Below, piece after piece: positions 1-9,766 of a stretch of 37,293 nt of DNA. This DNA comes from an uncultured Saprospiraceae bacterium. Lineage in GTDB: Bacteria; Bacteroidota; Bacteroidia; Chitinophagales; Saprospiraceae. The stretch's first letter is position 1. Every line of letters starts with the position of its first letter. The stretch is from assembly GCA_937967615.1 (NCBI GenBank), contig CALCMJ010000160.1, positions 1 to 37,293 on the forward strand. Reading direction: 5' to 3'. The notes below the pieces were generated by a model, which saw only the letters and a program-made list of their open reading frames with translations, ran no database searches and was not told the DNA's origin. The translations under genes were made by a program, and so were the position numbers.

Positions 1-687
1 CTCAGACATATAGGAAAGATCCATTAAGATTCTATTCTGAGGAATATTCATCCAAGAACTTATTTCTCCATGCTGCGAATCGTTCCTGTAAGTATTAAAT
101 CTCCAATTACTGGTTCCTTCTTTAAATCGAATTGCTTTAAAAGGAATTATCATTTCAGCAGACCAATGATCTTCAAATTGCTTTGCTTCTCCCGTCCATT
201 TGTTATCCCATGAATCATCAAATGCTCCTCTATTTCTTCCACCTTCTGAAATTAATGCCTCTCTTCTTGCACCAAAAGGATTGATTCCAAATACAAAGGC
301 ATTAGTCGCATCATTGTACGTGTCAAAAAGAAAGGTCATGTTGTCATTATTCATGAACCCATAATCCCTCTTTAGTGTAGTACTCGTAAAGTCACCAGCT
401 TTTGAATAACACCGTACTGCTAGATATAGGTTGTCATCATCGTACGCAAGAAAAACCTCTGTTTGTCCATGTGCCCGGACCTCATTACTAGGAGCATATT
501 GGGAAAAGTCTTTTAGTTTGGATGACGTGTTCCAGCCTTCTTCATCTAATACTCCATCAAGTGTAATTTCTCCCACAAGTTTCTTTACCACGAATGCATG
601 ATCTCCATCCACATAGTTCATCTGCCCTATGCAAGTGGAAACAACGCTCATTAATAAGAACAGCAGTATTGTTAATCTTAAACTCAT
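1..687 (-). CDS. Secreted CBM9-like / DUF5916 family protein, N-terminal part (cut by window edge)
   Basis: I translated this frame by hand from an ATG at 687; it stays open for 229 codons to base 1, so the C-terminal part lies outside the window. Residues 1-22 are a signal peptide ending in CIGQ. From about residue 33 the pattern resembles the carbohydrate-binding family 9-like domain that opens DUF5916 proteins: KKLVGEITLDGVLDEEGWN, then TEVFLAYDDDNLYLAVRCY, FLFDTYNDATNAFVFGINPF and a WSAEMIIPFKAIRF block. DUF5916 proteins of Bacteroidota normally continue into a long beta-barrel-like C-terminal domain of unknown function, so an outer-membrane location is likely by family knowledge. No sugar ligand can be named from the sequence. 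It is separated by 141 bases from the next minus-strand gene and is probably a separate unit. Confidence 0.8.
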   Translation of the reverse strand, partial: MSLRLTILLFLLMSVVSTCIGQMNYVDGDHAFVVKKLVGEITLDGVLDEEGWNTSSKLKDFSQYAPSNEVRAHGQTEVFLAYDDDNLYLAVRCYSKAGDFTSTTLKRDYGFMNNDNMTFLFDTYNDATNAFVFGINPFGARREALISEGGRNRGAFDDSWDNKWTGEAKQFEDHWSAEMIIPFKAIRFKEGTSNWRFNTYRNDSQHGEISSWMNIPQNRILMDLSYMSE

Positions 688-828
688 TCCTAGACAATCA
701 ACTTTAATCTAATAAACCCCAAAAATAGCAATTAATAGTTCACAAAAGCTCAGAAAATTAAGCCAATTATAAGCTCATTAACAACTTATAACTAAGTATA
801 GAATGTAAATGAACAAACGAATTCTGCT

Positions 829-1689
829 TTATACTCTGAGAATGAGTTGATAAACACTAGATAATCTCCATATTCTTAGTCCTATCCTAAACATGATAAA
901 GAACTGGCCTATTAGAAAAACTAAGAAGAACCAATTTGGGCTCCCATTTGAAAATTTCCTAAAAATTAAATATGAACCTGTAATCAGTAAGAGTAAACCT
1001 AATTGCAATAATGCCAATGAAACAAATTTTAGAAAATGCTTTTTAAAAAAAGACATCCCCATAACAATGGATCTAGTTATATAAGTATCTCTAGAACGGG
1101 TTATAAAAACTTTAATAATATCGCTAATGGCATTAAGGATAAAAAACAAAATAAGCAAAATCACAATTACAATCCTAGCTCGTGAAATCAATCCTAGTTC
1201 GTTTTCTAGTTTGAACGGAGATAATCCTTCTATGGTAACAATTTTGAATGCTAAAAATATTAACAGAAGATAAATAATTAGAAAGTAAATACTCAGCCTA
1301 AGAAAGCGCCAAAAATACTCTGCACCTCCAGCTAAAAAATCTCTAAATTTATATGCCCCTGGAAAACGTTGAGCAACATGAATAATTCCTGCATTAAAAA
1401 AAACCAAAAGACAAAAATATATTATAAAAACAATTACACTTTGACTTTTGATTGCTTCAATACCTAGACCATAATTTTGAAGAAAATCGTTAATAATTGT
1501 GTAATTAAAATTCCCTATCGCCTGATCAATTGTTAATGAATTTCCGGCAACTTTACTAAGTAATTTTGATAATGGATACGCAATAAATAATGCAAATAAT
1601 AAATTCATCGCATATTGGAAGAACCAAATACGTTTTGAGTTTAGCACTGTACTAAAACCTTTCAGAAAAGCTTGCATCACCTTCCCCAT
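829..1689 (-). CDS. Six-helix integral membrane protein, function unknown
   Basis: The 286-residue product has about six hydrophobic helices (near residues 22-43, 83-103, 130-149, 172-193, 222-244 and 252-272) joined by short basic loops. It has no signal peptide and no catalytic motif that I recognise. An alternative start is the Met at residue 5. The start codon lies 2 bases after the stop of the upstream M1 peptidase, so the two are almost certainly co-transcribed and probably translationally coupled. That makes an envelope role together with the peptidase plausible, but this is inference only. I do not recognise the family. Confidence 0.75.
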   Translation of the reverse strand: MGKVMQAFLKGFSTVLNSKRIWFFQYAMNLLFALFIAYPLSKLLSKVAGNSLTIDQAIGNFNYTIINDFLQNYGLGIEAIKSQSVIVFIIYFCLLVFFNAGIIHVAQRFPGAYKFRDFLAGGAEYFWRFLRLSIYFLIIYLLLIFLAFKIVTIEGLSPFKLENELGLISRARIVIVILLILFFILNAISDIIKVFITRSRDTYITRSIVMGMSFFKKHFLKFVSLALLQLGLLLLITGSYLIFRKFSNGSPNWFFLVFLIGQFFIMFRIGLRIWRLSSVYQLILRV

Positions 1690-1691
1690 CG

Positions 1692-3572
1692 CTAAATAAT
1701 AAAATTAAAAGCCTCCAATGCTTGTTGGGTATTCATTAAAAATCTATTAAAATAATGTTTAATACTTTTTGACTTTTTTATCGAGTAAGAATTGTTTATG
1801 AAATTTTTGTCGATATATATTTTTCTATCGGGATCAATCTCCGCTGACACTAACTTGCTGTTCTCATTACAACTAAACCGAAAGGAAGGAGCTTCACCAT
1901 CCCACTCTTCCAATCGCTGCGAACCATCTTCAAAAGACATGCGGACTTCCACCGGAATTTTCATTTCTCCAAGTCTATGTACAATAACACTTGAGTAATA
2001 AGTTCCTGTCTCTTCGTTTTCCACTGACCAAGCATAATCCACAGCATAATCACACACAAGAACATCTTCAAGGACCTGATCAAAAAACCAATGCATGTCT
2101 GTACCACTAATTTCATTTACTATATCAACAAAATCATTTTTACAAGGATGTTTGAATTTCCACCTTAAGAAATACTCTTTCATTATTTCATCCATTTTCT
2201 CAATGCCTAACAAGCCTTCAAGAGTCTTTAACCATATCGCTGTTTTATTATATGAAATACTACTATACCCTCCATCTTCAAATTCCCAGCTCTTCCTTGT
2301 ATTGGGCGCAATCTTAATATTTGAGCTCCCAAAAAATTCTGTTCGATTGAATTCTGCATTTCCTACTTTAAATCCAAGCACATCAATAGACGCCCTATTT
2401 CCTTCATAGAGTGCATCCATGATTCTTCCTTCATAATACGTTGTAATCCCCTCATCCATCCAGGGCTCTTCAGTCTCATTTGTGGCAATAAGTTGCATAA
2501 AGTATTGATGAATATATTCATGTGCAATTAGAGTCTCTGCTACACGAACGCCCTTTGGCAGAAAACAAAAACTGATTGAAGAAATCAAAGTAGGATATTC
2601 CATTCCTCCACAAAAAATCCCATGTAAAGGGGCATCTACAATACTCAGAGTTGGGTAAGGATAAGGACCTAGATGATCATTGAGATAATCCATGGTAAAA
2701 CTTAGAGTATTAAAGTACCTATCTGCAAAGTGGGTTTTATAAGGATAAGAATAGTATTTCAATTTAACCCCATTGTGCACCCGCTGTTCAGAAACAAAAT
2801 GCGGGCTACATGACCAAGTAAAATCAATGACATCTTCTACGCTAAAATTCCAAACAGTCATTTCTCCCTCATCTCTTTTAGAAAGTAGATCTCCGGAGGA
2901 TGCAACTATGAAATTTCTTGGGAGAGTCATGCTTACATTATAATTCCCAAAGTCCGAATAGTACTCACCTGAAGAATGATACTGATGACAATTCCACTGG
3001 CCTTTTGTTGCATAACGCATTCCTGCAGGTTCATATACCCCCAATTTTGGAAACCACTGTGCGAAAAAGTAGAAGTCCTTATTATAACCTGTGCGCACCA
3101 TGATCTTGGGAATCTTCGCTTTCCATTCCATTTCAAATTCCCCTAAGCCTAAAGGCATAATGGGACTAGCTAATGGAATTACCAAGACTGTTTGATCTTT
3201 GACATTCCCATCGTCAACTGGGTCATAATAACTATTGCCCACTAGCTGAGTATCATCTGAGTCAATAAAGGAAAACACTTCAGTCCATCCAAACTCGGAA
3301 TTGGACAAAAACCCATCCCTTCCTCCATTTTTCAAAAACGTACTCTGGTCATTTTTAAATGCATTGTAGTATAAATGGAATCTTAGCTCTTTGATAGTAT
3401 CTGTGGATATATTTTGCCAAATAATCTTTTGGGAGCCTTTGAGCGTTTTTTGATCTACGTCTAATTCTACTTGAATCTTATAATTTGCTATGCGCGGCGA
3501 GATGGTCTGTCCTTTTAAGAGACAACTTGATGAAAGGCAAAATAGAAGAATTGTAGCGACTCGTGTTATCAT
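1692..3572 (-). CDS. Secreted M1 family zinc metallopeptidase
   Basis: This 626-residue protein has a signal peptide (about residues 1-22) and the gluzincin core of M1 aminopeptidases. The zinc motif is HEYIH at 351-355, with the third ligand Glu374 inside WMDEGITTYYEGR; the spacing HExxH-x18-E is canonical. The substrate-binding GGMEYP at 322-327 corresponds to the GAMEN motif of classical members. Tyr441 in SYNKTAIWL is the likely transition-state tyrosine. The N-terminal 240 residues form the beta-saddle domain. It should act in the periplasm or outside the cell, cleaving peptides. The product ends in a basic tail with no T9SS sorting domain. The gene follows arfB by 31 bases and precedes the membrane-protein gene by 2 bases. 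Peptide specificity cannot be read from the sequence. Confidence 0.9.
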   Translation of the reverse strand: MITRVATILLFCLSSSCLLKGQTISPRIANYKIQVELDVDQKTLKGSQKIIWQNISTDTIKELRFHLYYNAFKNDQSTFLKNGGRDGFLSNSEFGWTEVFSFIDSDDTQLVGNSYYDPVDDGNVKDQTVLVIPLASPIMPLGLGEFEMEWKAKIPKIMVRTGYNKDFYFFAQWFPKLGVYEPAGMRYATKGQWNCHQYHSSGEYYSDFGNYNVSMTLPRNFIVASSGDLLSKRDEGEMTVWNFSVEDVIDFTWSCSPHFVSEQRVHNGVKLKYYSYPYKTHFADRYFNTLSFTMDYLNDHLGPYPYPTLSIVDAPLHGIFCGGMEYPTLISSISFCFLPKGVRVAETLIAHEYIHQYFMQLIATNETEEPWMDEGITTYYEGRIMDALYEGNRASIDVLGFKVGNAEFNRTEFFGSSNIKIAPNTRKSWEFEDGGYSSISYNKTAIWLKTLEGLLGIEKMDEIMKEYFLRWKFKHPCKNDFVDIVNEISGTDMHWFFDQVLEDVLVCDYAVDYAWSVENEETGTYYSSVIVHRLGEMKIPVEVRMSFEDGSQRLEEWDGEAPSFRFSCNENSKLVSAEIDPDRKIYIDKNFINNSYSIKKSKSIKHYFNRFLMNTQQALEAFNFII

Positions 3573-3603
3573 ATCAATTCTCCTAAAATACCAAAAATTG
3601 AGA

Positions 3604-4020
3604 CTAATCAGAAGGAGGATTTGGTTTTCCTCTACTCTTTTTTAGTGCACTTCTTTGCTTCTTGTCTCTTAAAATCTTCTCTTTTATAACTTTGGGAACC
3701 TTAGTCTTCTTTCTTGGTTTTTCTTTCTTAATTGCTTCATTGATAAGTTCAATAAAATTTTCAATCAATCGTTCTTTATTCTTTTTCTGCGATCGTGTCT
3801 CCTGATTGTATATAGATAAGACTTCCTGTTTATCAATTTTATTCTCAAGCTTAGTCAAGATAAGTGCTTTTTGCTCTTCATTGAGTACTGCAGATTGCGG
3901 AATATCAAATTTTAGTATCACTTTCGTTTCTACCTTATTTACATGCTGCCCGCCACTACCTCCAGAACGTGCTGTGGTAAATTTTAACTCGTCCTTTAGT
4001 AATTCCCAATCTAGGCTCAT
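3604..4020 (-). CDS. arfB: Alternative ribosome-rescue factor ArfB (peptidyl-tRNA hydrolase)
   Basis: This 138-residue protein consists of a release-factor catalytic domain plus a basic tail, the size and layout of ArfB/YaeJ. The peptidyl-tRNA hydrolysis motif GGQ is at residues 23-25 in the context SGGSGGQHVNKVETKV, which is diagnostic for class I release-factor domains. The C-terminal 30 residues are rich in Lys and Arg (for example KKPRKKTKVPKVIKEK and KKQRSALKKSRGK). In ArfB this tail enters the empty mRNA channel of stalled ribosomes. Full-length RF1/RF2 are about 360 residues and carry a stop-codon recognition domain, which is missing here. It is the first gene of a likely three-gene minus-strand group. 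Confidence 0.92.
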   Translation of the reverse strand: MSLDWELLKDELKFTTARSGGSGGQHVNKVETKVILKFDIPQSAVLNEEQKALILTKLENKIDKQEVLSIYNQETRSQKKNKERLIENFIELINEAIKKEKPRKKTKVPKVIKEKILRDKKQRSALKKSRGKPNPPSD

Positions 4021-4067
4021 TGTGCACGCAAATTTTATTCTGATTATTAATTTTGCTTACCAGTTGA

Positions 4068-6479
4068 CTATCTCGCTAATGTGATACTCCCTGTGTGGGT
4101 AAAAACTTCAGAATCTTTAAATTCTATTTCAGCATACCAGACATATACTCCTGGATTTAACTGCTTGTCTTTTAATTTCCCATCCCACCCTGATTGTTCA
4201 TCTCCTGGCACTAGATTGTCCTCATTAAATACAAGATTCCCCCATCTGTCATAAATACTCAAGTTTTCTATTTGCTCTACCTCCTTAGAACCATAAACGG
4301 TAAATCTATCATTCATACCATCATTATTAGGAGAGAAAATATTGGGTACATAAAATTTCCTATTCTTAATAAGATTTATGCGAATTGAATTTGTATCTGA
4401 ACAATCATCCTCAGAGATAATAGTTAAATCAAATTGAGTTGTATTTACTGGAGTAGCTACTGGGTAGAAGCAAGTATCGCAATTTAAAAATTGCTGCTCT
4501 GTCCAGATTATTTGCTTTATGTCTATATCATTAATTCCTGGCTGAATTACAATGCTATCCCCTAAGCATAATTCCAAATCATCACCAAACGTAATTATTG
4601 GAATTTGAGGGGCCGTAATTTCTTCTTCAAAAAATACCACACAGCCATTTGCATCTTGAATATAGAGAGAGTAGCTCCCTTCAAGCAATCCAGAAAAAAG
4701 AGAATCTGAACTGAAATTGCTTGGACTCAGTGAATACTCATACCCTGGTGTACCACCTGAAACATTTAGTACTTCAATTATTCCAGTATCAAATCCATCA
4801 CAATTTGGATCAATAAAATCTATATCAGGAACAATAGATGGGGGTGGTACCAATGTAAAGTTTGCTTCTATAGGGCATCCAACCGCATCTGTAGCTATGA
4901 CAGAATAATTTTGAGCGGACAAACCCGTTGCCATTTGGCTCTGTTGACCATTCGTCCACTGATAGCTATAAGGTGGAACTCCACCGTTTACGATTGCTTC
5001 CAGGGTACCATTTTCATCTAAGTCGCCTTCATCCAACGCACAGGAAACATTAAATCCACCATAATCAGAAACAATTAAATCTATCTCCATTTCTGTTGGC
5101 TCAGTTATCTCTTGGATAACGACGGCGTCATTTCCAAAGTTATCTGTTATGTATATACGATAAACTCCCACTGGTATACCCGGGATTTCATTATCAATAA
5201 GAAGATTTGTCATCCCCGTACCAGTAATACTTGTTTCTTCAATGTTCGTGTAGGTATAAGTCAATGGAGGTGTTCCTTGATCCACTGAGAATATTAAAGT
5301 ACCCGTAGCTGTTCCATTACAAATGACAGGAATCTCTTCTGCAATACCCACAATTTCACATTCTATAACTAATAATTCCAAATTCACAAGACTGTCACAA
5401 TCGTCTGCAGTTAAAATAGTTTCTGTAAATGAACCCGTGTCTGTATAAGGACTAGTACCTATAAAAAAGGTATCTACATTACAGATCCACACATCCAAAT
5501 TCGCAAGTGCCTGTGGCAAAACTAAGATCTCTATGTCAATGATACTGTCGCAACCATTTGGTAACGTGATCACTTCTTGAAATGTTCCTGTGTTGCAATA
5601 TTGGTTTCCATTCACTTCCAGACATTCGCCATCACACAGCCTCTCATTAAATGATGTTGATCCTACCTCACGCACAGTTATTGTCGTGCAACTTGGTGGT
5701 GCTTCATCGCAAACATTTGCAGCTGTCACACAAACTTCATATGTTCCTGGATTAGGAATATTTATTTCTGTTGTTTGAGTAATTCCCGGTATTGAATTTC
5801 CATCCAAAGTCCAAAAAAACAATGCAGCTCCTACTTCACCAGTAGTTGTAAGACTTATAGGAGCGTCTGTACACGGATCTTGAGTAACAGTTATATCTCC
5901 AGAAGTTGTTAATGGCAATACCTCTGTTGTGCCTTCCAAAACGGTGAATGTCCAGTCACAATTTGAGCCTCCAGACCCATCCATTATCAAATAGTAATGC
6001 TGTCCTATGGTTAAAGGATCTGGAAATTCAGCAATACCATCGCCATCTATATCTCCTGTTAAAAACGTTTCACTTTGTCCTGACGGAACTTGTGTATTGC
6101 AAAAAGTAATTCTCTCAAAATTCACACAATCATCAGTCCTAAAGAACCCTAATTCCAGACTTCCAAGACCATCGCAATTATCAACATCAACGCGTATAGT
6201 CAAACTTGTACTCCCTGCGATAAACGCAATGTATTGCATATTATTAAACTGGGTCGTACAAAAACAATTAGGATCATCATCATTTTGAGGACCACAGCCA
6301 GCAAAAGCCTGACCAGCTGCAGTAAGGTCATTCCTACCCGTAAAGCCATCAATATCACAAATCACACAGGCCGATGCACACGTGGAAGTCATTTGGGGAT
6401 TTGCACCACATGGATCAGGTGTTTGTCCAAAACCCAATTGAATACTAAAGCATATAAAAAATAATAGTTGGTATCTCAT
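4068..6479 (-). CDS. SprB-repeat surface protein with type B T9SS sorting domain (CHU_C)
   Basis: The 803-residue protein starts with a signal peptide (residues 1-19, ending FGQ). Residues 20-180 are a Cys-rich domain with several CxxC-like pairs. About 195-370 are Ig/PKD-like segments. Residues 382-460, 471-543 and 557-620 resemble SprB repeats (GGVPPYSYQWTNG, SVIATDAVGC, SLYIQDANGC). The last 95 residues are a classical gliding-motility-associated C-terminal domain: FYVPNIFSPNNDGMNDRF, SIYDRWGNLVF, GWDGK, NPGVYVWYAEIEF. Such proteins are exported by the type IX secretion system and displayed on the cell surface, often as adhesins. The start lies 8 bases after the stop of the VCBS-ASPIC gene at 6488-9766, which points to one transcript. 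The ligand is unknown. Confidence 0.9.
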   Translation of the reverse strand: MRYQLLFFICFSIQLGFGQTPDPCGANPQMTSTCASACVICDIDGFTGRNDLTAAGQAFAGCGPQNDDDPNCFCTTQFNNMQYIAFIAGSTSLTIRVDVDNCDGLGSLELGFFRTDDCVNFERITFCNTQVPSGQSETFLTGDIDGDGIAEFPDPLTIGQHYYLIMDGSGGSNCDWTFTVLEGTTEVLPLTTSGDITVTQDPCTDAPISLTTTGEVGAALFFWTLDGNSIPGITQTTEINIPNPGTYEVCVTAANVCDEAPPSCTTITVREVGSTSFNERLCDGECLEVNGNQYCNTGTFQEVITLPNGCDSIIDIEILVLPQALANLDVWICNVDTFFIGTSPYTDTGSFTETILTADDCDSLVNLELLVIECEIVGIAEEIPVICNGTATGTLIFSVDQGTPPLTYTYTNIEETSITGTGMTNLLIDNEIPGIPVGVYRIYITDNFGNDAVVIQEITEPTEMEIDLIVSDYGGFNVSCALDEGDLDENGTLEAIVNGGVPPYSYQWTNGQQSQMATGLSAQNYSVIATDAVGCPIEANFTLVPPPSIVPDIDFIDPNCDGFDTGIIEVLNVSGGTPGYEYSLSPSNFSSDSLFSGLLEGSYSLYIQDANGCVVFFEEEITAPQIPIITFGDDLELCLGDSIVIQPGINDIDIKQIIWTEQQFLNCDTCFYPVATPVNTTQFDLTIISEDDCSDTNSIRINLIKNRKFYVPNIFSPNNDGMNDRFTVYGSKEVEQIENLSIYDRWGNLVFNEDNLVPGDEQSGWDGKLKDKQLNPGVYVWYAEIEFKDSEVFTHTGSITLAR

Positions 6480-6487
6480 AATCTATT

Positions 6488-9400
6488 TCAAAACGAAAAT
6501 ATCTTTAACTTATGATTGTTTAAGCCGACAATAAAAGCTCTTTTACTGTTTAGCTTTATCATTTCAAATGCATGGACCTGTCCCTTAATAAAGAAATTGC
6601 TCTTCTTTTGAGAGATTCCTTTAAAATTTAAATCCCCATCTCCTACTAAGACAGTTCCAAAACTTCCATCTGCCCTTGGCGTTTCAGCTTCTGAATGATA
6701 CAGGTTTCCTCCCAGCACTAAATCAAAATTTCCATCTTTAGTCACATCTTCAATCAGGATACTGTTTACTGAGGACATCTGAGCTTCTTTAGGAAGTGAA
6801 ATTAACTCAAAATCCTTAGATCCTTTATTCCTAAGAACTACTGATCTGAACTCCATTGCTGTTTTATGATTTGCTTCTTTCAGACCCTCCCCATATATAT
6901 CTATGGTATTTGAAGCCGCAAACGTTGCATAATTTGGGAATTTATTTTGAATATTTGGCATTTGCTGCATAGTACAGTTTCTACCTCTTACAGGAAAAGC
7001 TTGGCCTTCCTGATAATAACTCAGTACAATATCATATGTTCCATTCTTATCAAAATCATGTGTATATAGCTCAAACGGTTCTTTCTCCGAAGCTTTATAT
7101 TTATAATTAAGCCCTAAATTCCCTAGTACAAAATCTAAATCTCCATCTTTATCTAGATCTTTCGTTTCTATGGAGTTCCACCAACCTGTTGTCTTATCCA
7201 AATTATACTCCCCAGTTTTGTTAATGTATTTCCCATCTTGGTATTCAAGAATAGTTATTGGCATCCACTCCCCCACTAATATGAAGTCCTTAAAATTATC
7301 TCCATTGATATCCACCCATTCCCCATCTGTCACCATACCAATCTCTTTTAGTACTGGAGCAATTTGTTCTGTCTTATCTTTTAAAACTCCATTATCATTT
7401 TCAAGAAATATACTACTAGCAGATAAGCCATAGTGCCCCGGAATAGATCTAGACCCAATAAACAAATCAATGTCATTATCTCTGTCAAAATCTTCAGCCA
7501 ATACCACTGAACCACTTGTTCTTATTTCAGGAATTTTAGTTTTGTCTTTCTTAAATTCTCCTTTCCCATTATTCAGGTATAATCTATCCACATAGAAATG
7601 ATCATTTAATTTCTTCTCATTGCTCCCACTTACTATGTACAGATCTTTATCCAGGTCACCATCCACATCAAAAAACACAGCGCTTACATCCTCATGCATT
7701 TTATCTACTAAAAATGCACTCTGCGATTTTGGTAAAAACTTTCCATTTTTATCTTGGAGATACAAGGAGGATGCCTGACCAGCTCCTCCTCCCACAAAGA
7801 CATCTTCAAAACCGTCAGAATTAACATCTGCAACTGCAATACATGGACCATTACTAGAAAGTTTATGCGGAATCAATATCTCTCTTTGCATGTCATTAAA
7901 TGGAACTTCCTTGTGAATAAAATTTAAACCCCTTTCTTTCTCTTCTGCAAACACTGACTTTTCTAAACCTTTTAATTTCTTTTTGAGTTCAGCATTCCGC
8001 TCATGAAGAATAATGGTTTTATTTTCTCCTATGTCCTTAAGCTTCTCTTCTTTCCCTGAAGGCCACTTCACAATTAGACTTTGAACAGAATCTCCCTTTT
8101 CAATACCAAATAAAATTGCATGACCTGATGAAGATAAGTATCCTCTGTTGGAACTAAGTTCTTTAAGTTGAGTCGACTTTTGTGTAGTTAACTCCACGGA
8201 TGCACCAATCCCAAAAATGTTTTTCTCCTGCCCTTTTAAAAAGATTTTGAGGTAGGAATTCCCTGATGATTCTTGTGCATTGTTTTTATATAGAAAAACT
8301 TCGTCATCTACATTATTTATGACCAGTTCAAGGTCTCCATCGTTATCCAGATCAACTGCCGCTGATCCATTAGAAAAGCTGGGATCATTTAGGCCCCAAT
8401 CTTTTGATACTTGGTTAAAACTAAAGTCACCATTATTCCTATATATATAATTTGATAGCTTTGTAGATGTGTACGTTTCCAATGCCTCAAATACATTTAT
8501 GTTTACTCGATCTCCAGGCTTCTGATTAGTTTTCTCCGTTATTCTAAAACGAAAATCATTATCTAAGACATCGCGCTTTACACCATTCGTGATTGAAATG
8601 TCTTGCCTACCATCATTATCAAAATCTGCAATTAAAGGACTCCAACTCCAATCTGTAGATGCTATTCCTGTCATCATTGCAATATTTGAAAAATGTGCAT
8701 TCCCATTATTTAATTGGAGTGTATTATACATGTATTGATAATGATTACCAGCTTCTACAGATCGTCGGAAATTGTCCTCTGTCATTGCACCCATCATCAT
8801 CTTATGTCGATAATTATCCTCAGGAGACATATCTACAGTTATAATGTCTTTAAATCCATCATTGTTTATATCTGCAATATCAGAGCCCATGCTGTATTGG
8901 GAGATTTGAGATAGTCTAGCAAGTATCTCATTAGAAAAGCTACCATTCTTTTTATTCAAGTATAAGAAGTCAGGTTCTCCAAAATCAGAAGTCACATAAA
9001 TGTCTGGGTAGCCATCATTGTTTATATCAGAAATAGAAGCATTAAGACCGTAAGCATAATTAAGTACTCCTGCTTGCTTGGTAACATCTATGAATTTATT
9101 GTCTTTGTTCTCTAGTAACCTATCTGAAAGTAGCAAGGTCTTTGGCCTTTCGTTTGTGTTGTCATTGTCATATCGTTTTGGGAATCCAGAAGGATGAGTA
9201 ACTACATACGCATCTAAGTCCCCATCGAGATCATAATCAAAAAAACTCGTTTGGGTGGTATTCGTATTTAAGTTCAAGCCATATAACTCTGCCTCTTCTT
9301 TGAATTCTGCCTTTCCCTGATTAATGTAAAGCTGGTCTTCTTTTGAGAATCCTTCTGGACCAGAATAACACACATAAATATCTAAAAGACCATCTCCGTT

Positions 9401-9766
9401 TACATCTACGATGGAACAGCCTGTTTGCCATCCTTTATTGGGGAGTATCCCAGCAGATTCACTTATATCTTTAAAGTTTAAATTTCCTAAGTTTTTGTAC
9501 AACTTAGGATTGCCTTGATTAGATGTAAAAAATAGATCTTCTAGGCCATCGCCATCTATGTCTCCTGCTGCGACGCCAGCTCCATTATATGCGTATAAAA
9601 AATTTAGGTAATTGAGCTGCTTGCTTTCTTTGATATCATTTCTAAATTCCAATCCCGTCTGCGATGATTTCAGTTTAGAAAAAACCTGGAAAGAGCTATT
9701 TACTTGTTGATCATTTTGCGAAGATCTTGAAGTCTTTTCATCATTACATGACGTAAGAAGACACAT
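6488..9766 (-). CDS. FG-GAP/VCBS-ASPIC-VCBS protein, likely lipoprotein (paralogue 1)
   Basis: Residues 60-490 carry a first block of FG-GAP/VCBS repeats with calcium-loop motifs such as DIDGDGLEDLF, DVNGDGLLDIY, DFDNDGRQDI and DLDNDGDLELV. An ASPIC/UnbV domain follows at about 504-588 (FGIGASV, SSNRGYLSS, VKWPSGK). A second VCBS block runs from about 635 to the end. The same order occurs in the three plus-strand paralogues at 18712, 22528 and 25825. The first ATG (9766) leaves only six residues before the lipobox cysteine (LLTSC), too short for a signal peptide. The frame is open back to 9826 and encodes a good lipoprotein leader (ILQKLYTTLVILCAMCLLTSC) but has no ATG, GTG or TTG, so a non-standard start such as ATA or ATT at 9806-9814, or a sequence error, is likely. 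FG-GAP repeats form beta-propellers. The function of this family is not established. Confidence 0.87.
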   Translation of the reverse strand: MCLLTSCNDEKTSRSSQNDQQVNSSFQVFSKLKSSQTGLEFRNDIKESKQLNYLNFLYAYNGAGVAAGDIDGDGLEDLFFTSNQGNPKLYKNLGNLNFKDISESAGILPNKGWQTGCSIVDVNGDGLLDIYVCYSGPEGFSKEDQLYINQGKAEFKEEAELYGLNLNTNTTQTSFFDYDLDGDLDAYVVTHPSGFPKRYDNDNTNERPKTLLLSDRLLENKDNKFIDVTKQAGVLNYAYGLNASISDINNDGYPDIYVTSDFGEPDFLYLNKKNGSFSNEILARLSQISQYSMGSDIADINNDGFKDIITVDMSPEDNYRHKMMMGAMTEDNFRRSVEAGNHYQYMYNTLQLNNGNAHFSNIAMMTGIASTDWSWSPLIADFDNDGRQDISITNGVKRDVLDNDFRFRITEKTNQKPGDRVNINVFEALETYTSTKLSNYIYRNNGDFSFNQVSKDWGLNDPSFSNGSAAVDLDNDGDLELVINNVDDEVFLYKNNAQESSGNSYLKIFLKGQEKNIFGIGASVELTTQKSTQLKELSSNRGYLSSSGHAILFGIEKGDSVQSLIVKWPSGKEEKLKDIGENKTIILHERNAELKKKLKGLEKSVFAEEKERGLNFIHKEVPFNDMQREILIPHKLSSNGPCIAVADVNSDGFEDVFVGGGAGQASSLYLQDKNGKFLPKSQSAFLVDKMHEDVSAVFFDVDGDLDKDLYIVSGSNEKKLNDHFYVDRLYLNNGKGEFKKDKTKIPEIRTSGSVVLAEDFDRDNDIDLFIGSRSIPGHYGLSASSIFLENDNGVLKDKTEQIAPVLKEIGMVTDGEWVDINGDNFKDFILVGEWMPITILEYQDGKYINKTGEYNLDKTTGWWNSIETKDLDKDGDLDFVLGNLGLNYKYKASEKEPFELYTHDFDKNGTYDIVLSYYQEGQAFPVRGRNCTMQQMPNIQNKFPNYATFAASNTIDIYGEGLKEANHKTAMEFRSVVLRNKGSKDFELISLPKEAQMSSVNSILIEDVTKDGNFDLVLGGNLYHSEAETPRADGSFGTVLVGDGDLNFKGISQKKSNFFIKGQVHAFEMIKLNSKRAFIVGLNNHKLKIFSF

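Noticed and set aside
2095..2409. Plus-strand frame of 104 codons inside the M1 peptidase gene
   Set aside because: It lies wholly antisense to a well-supported gene with intact zinc motifs and has no leader or domain of its own.
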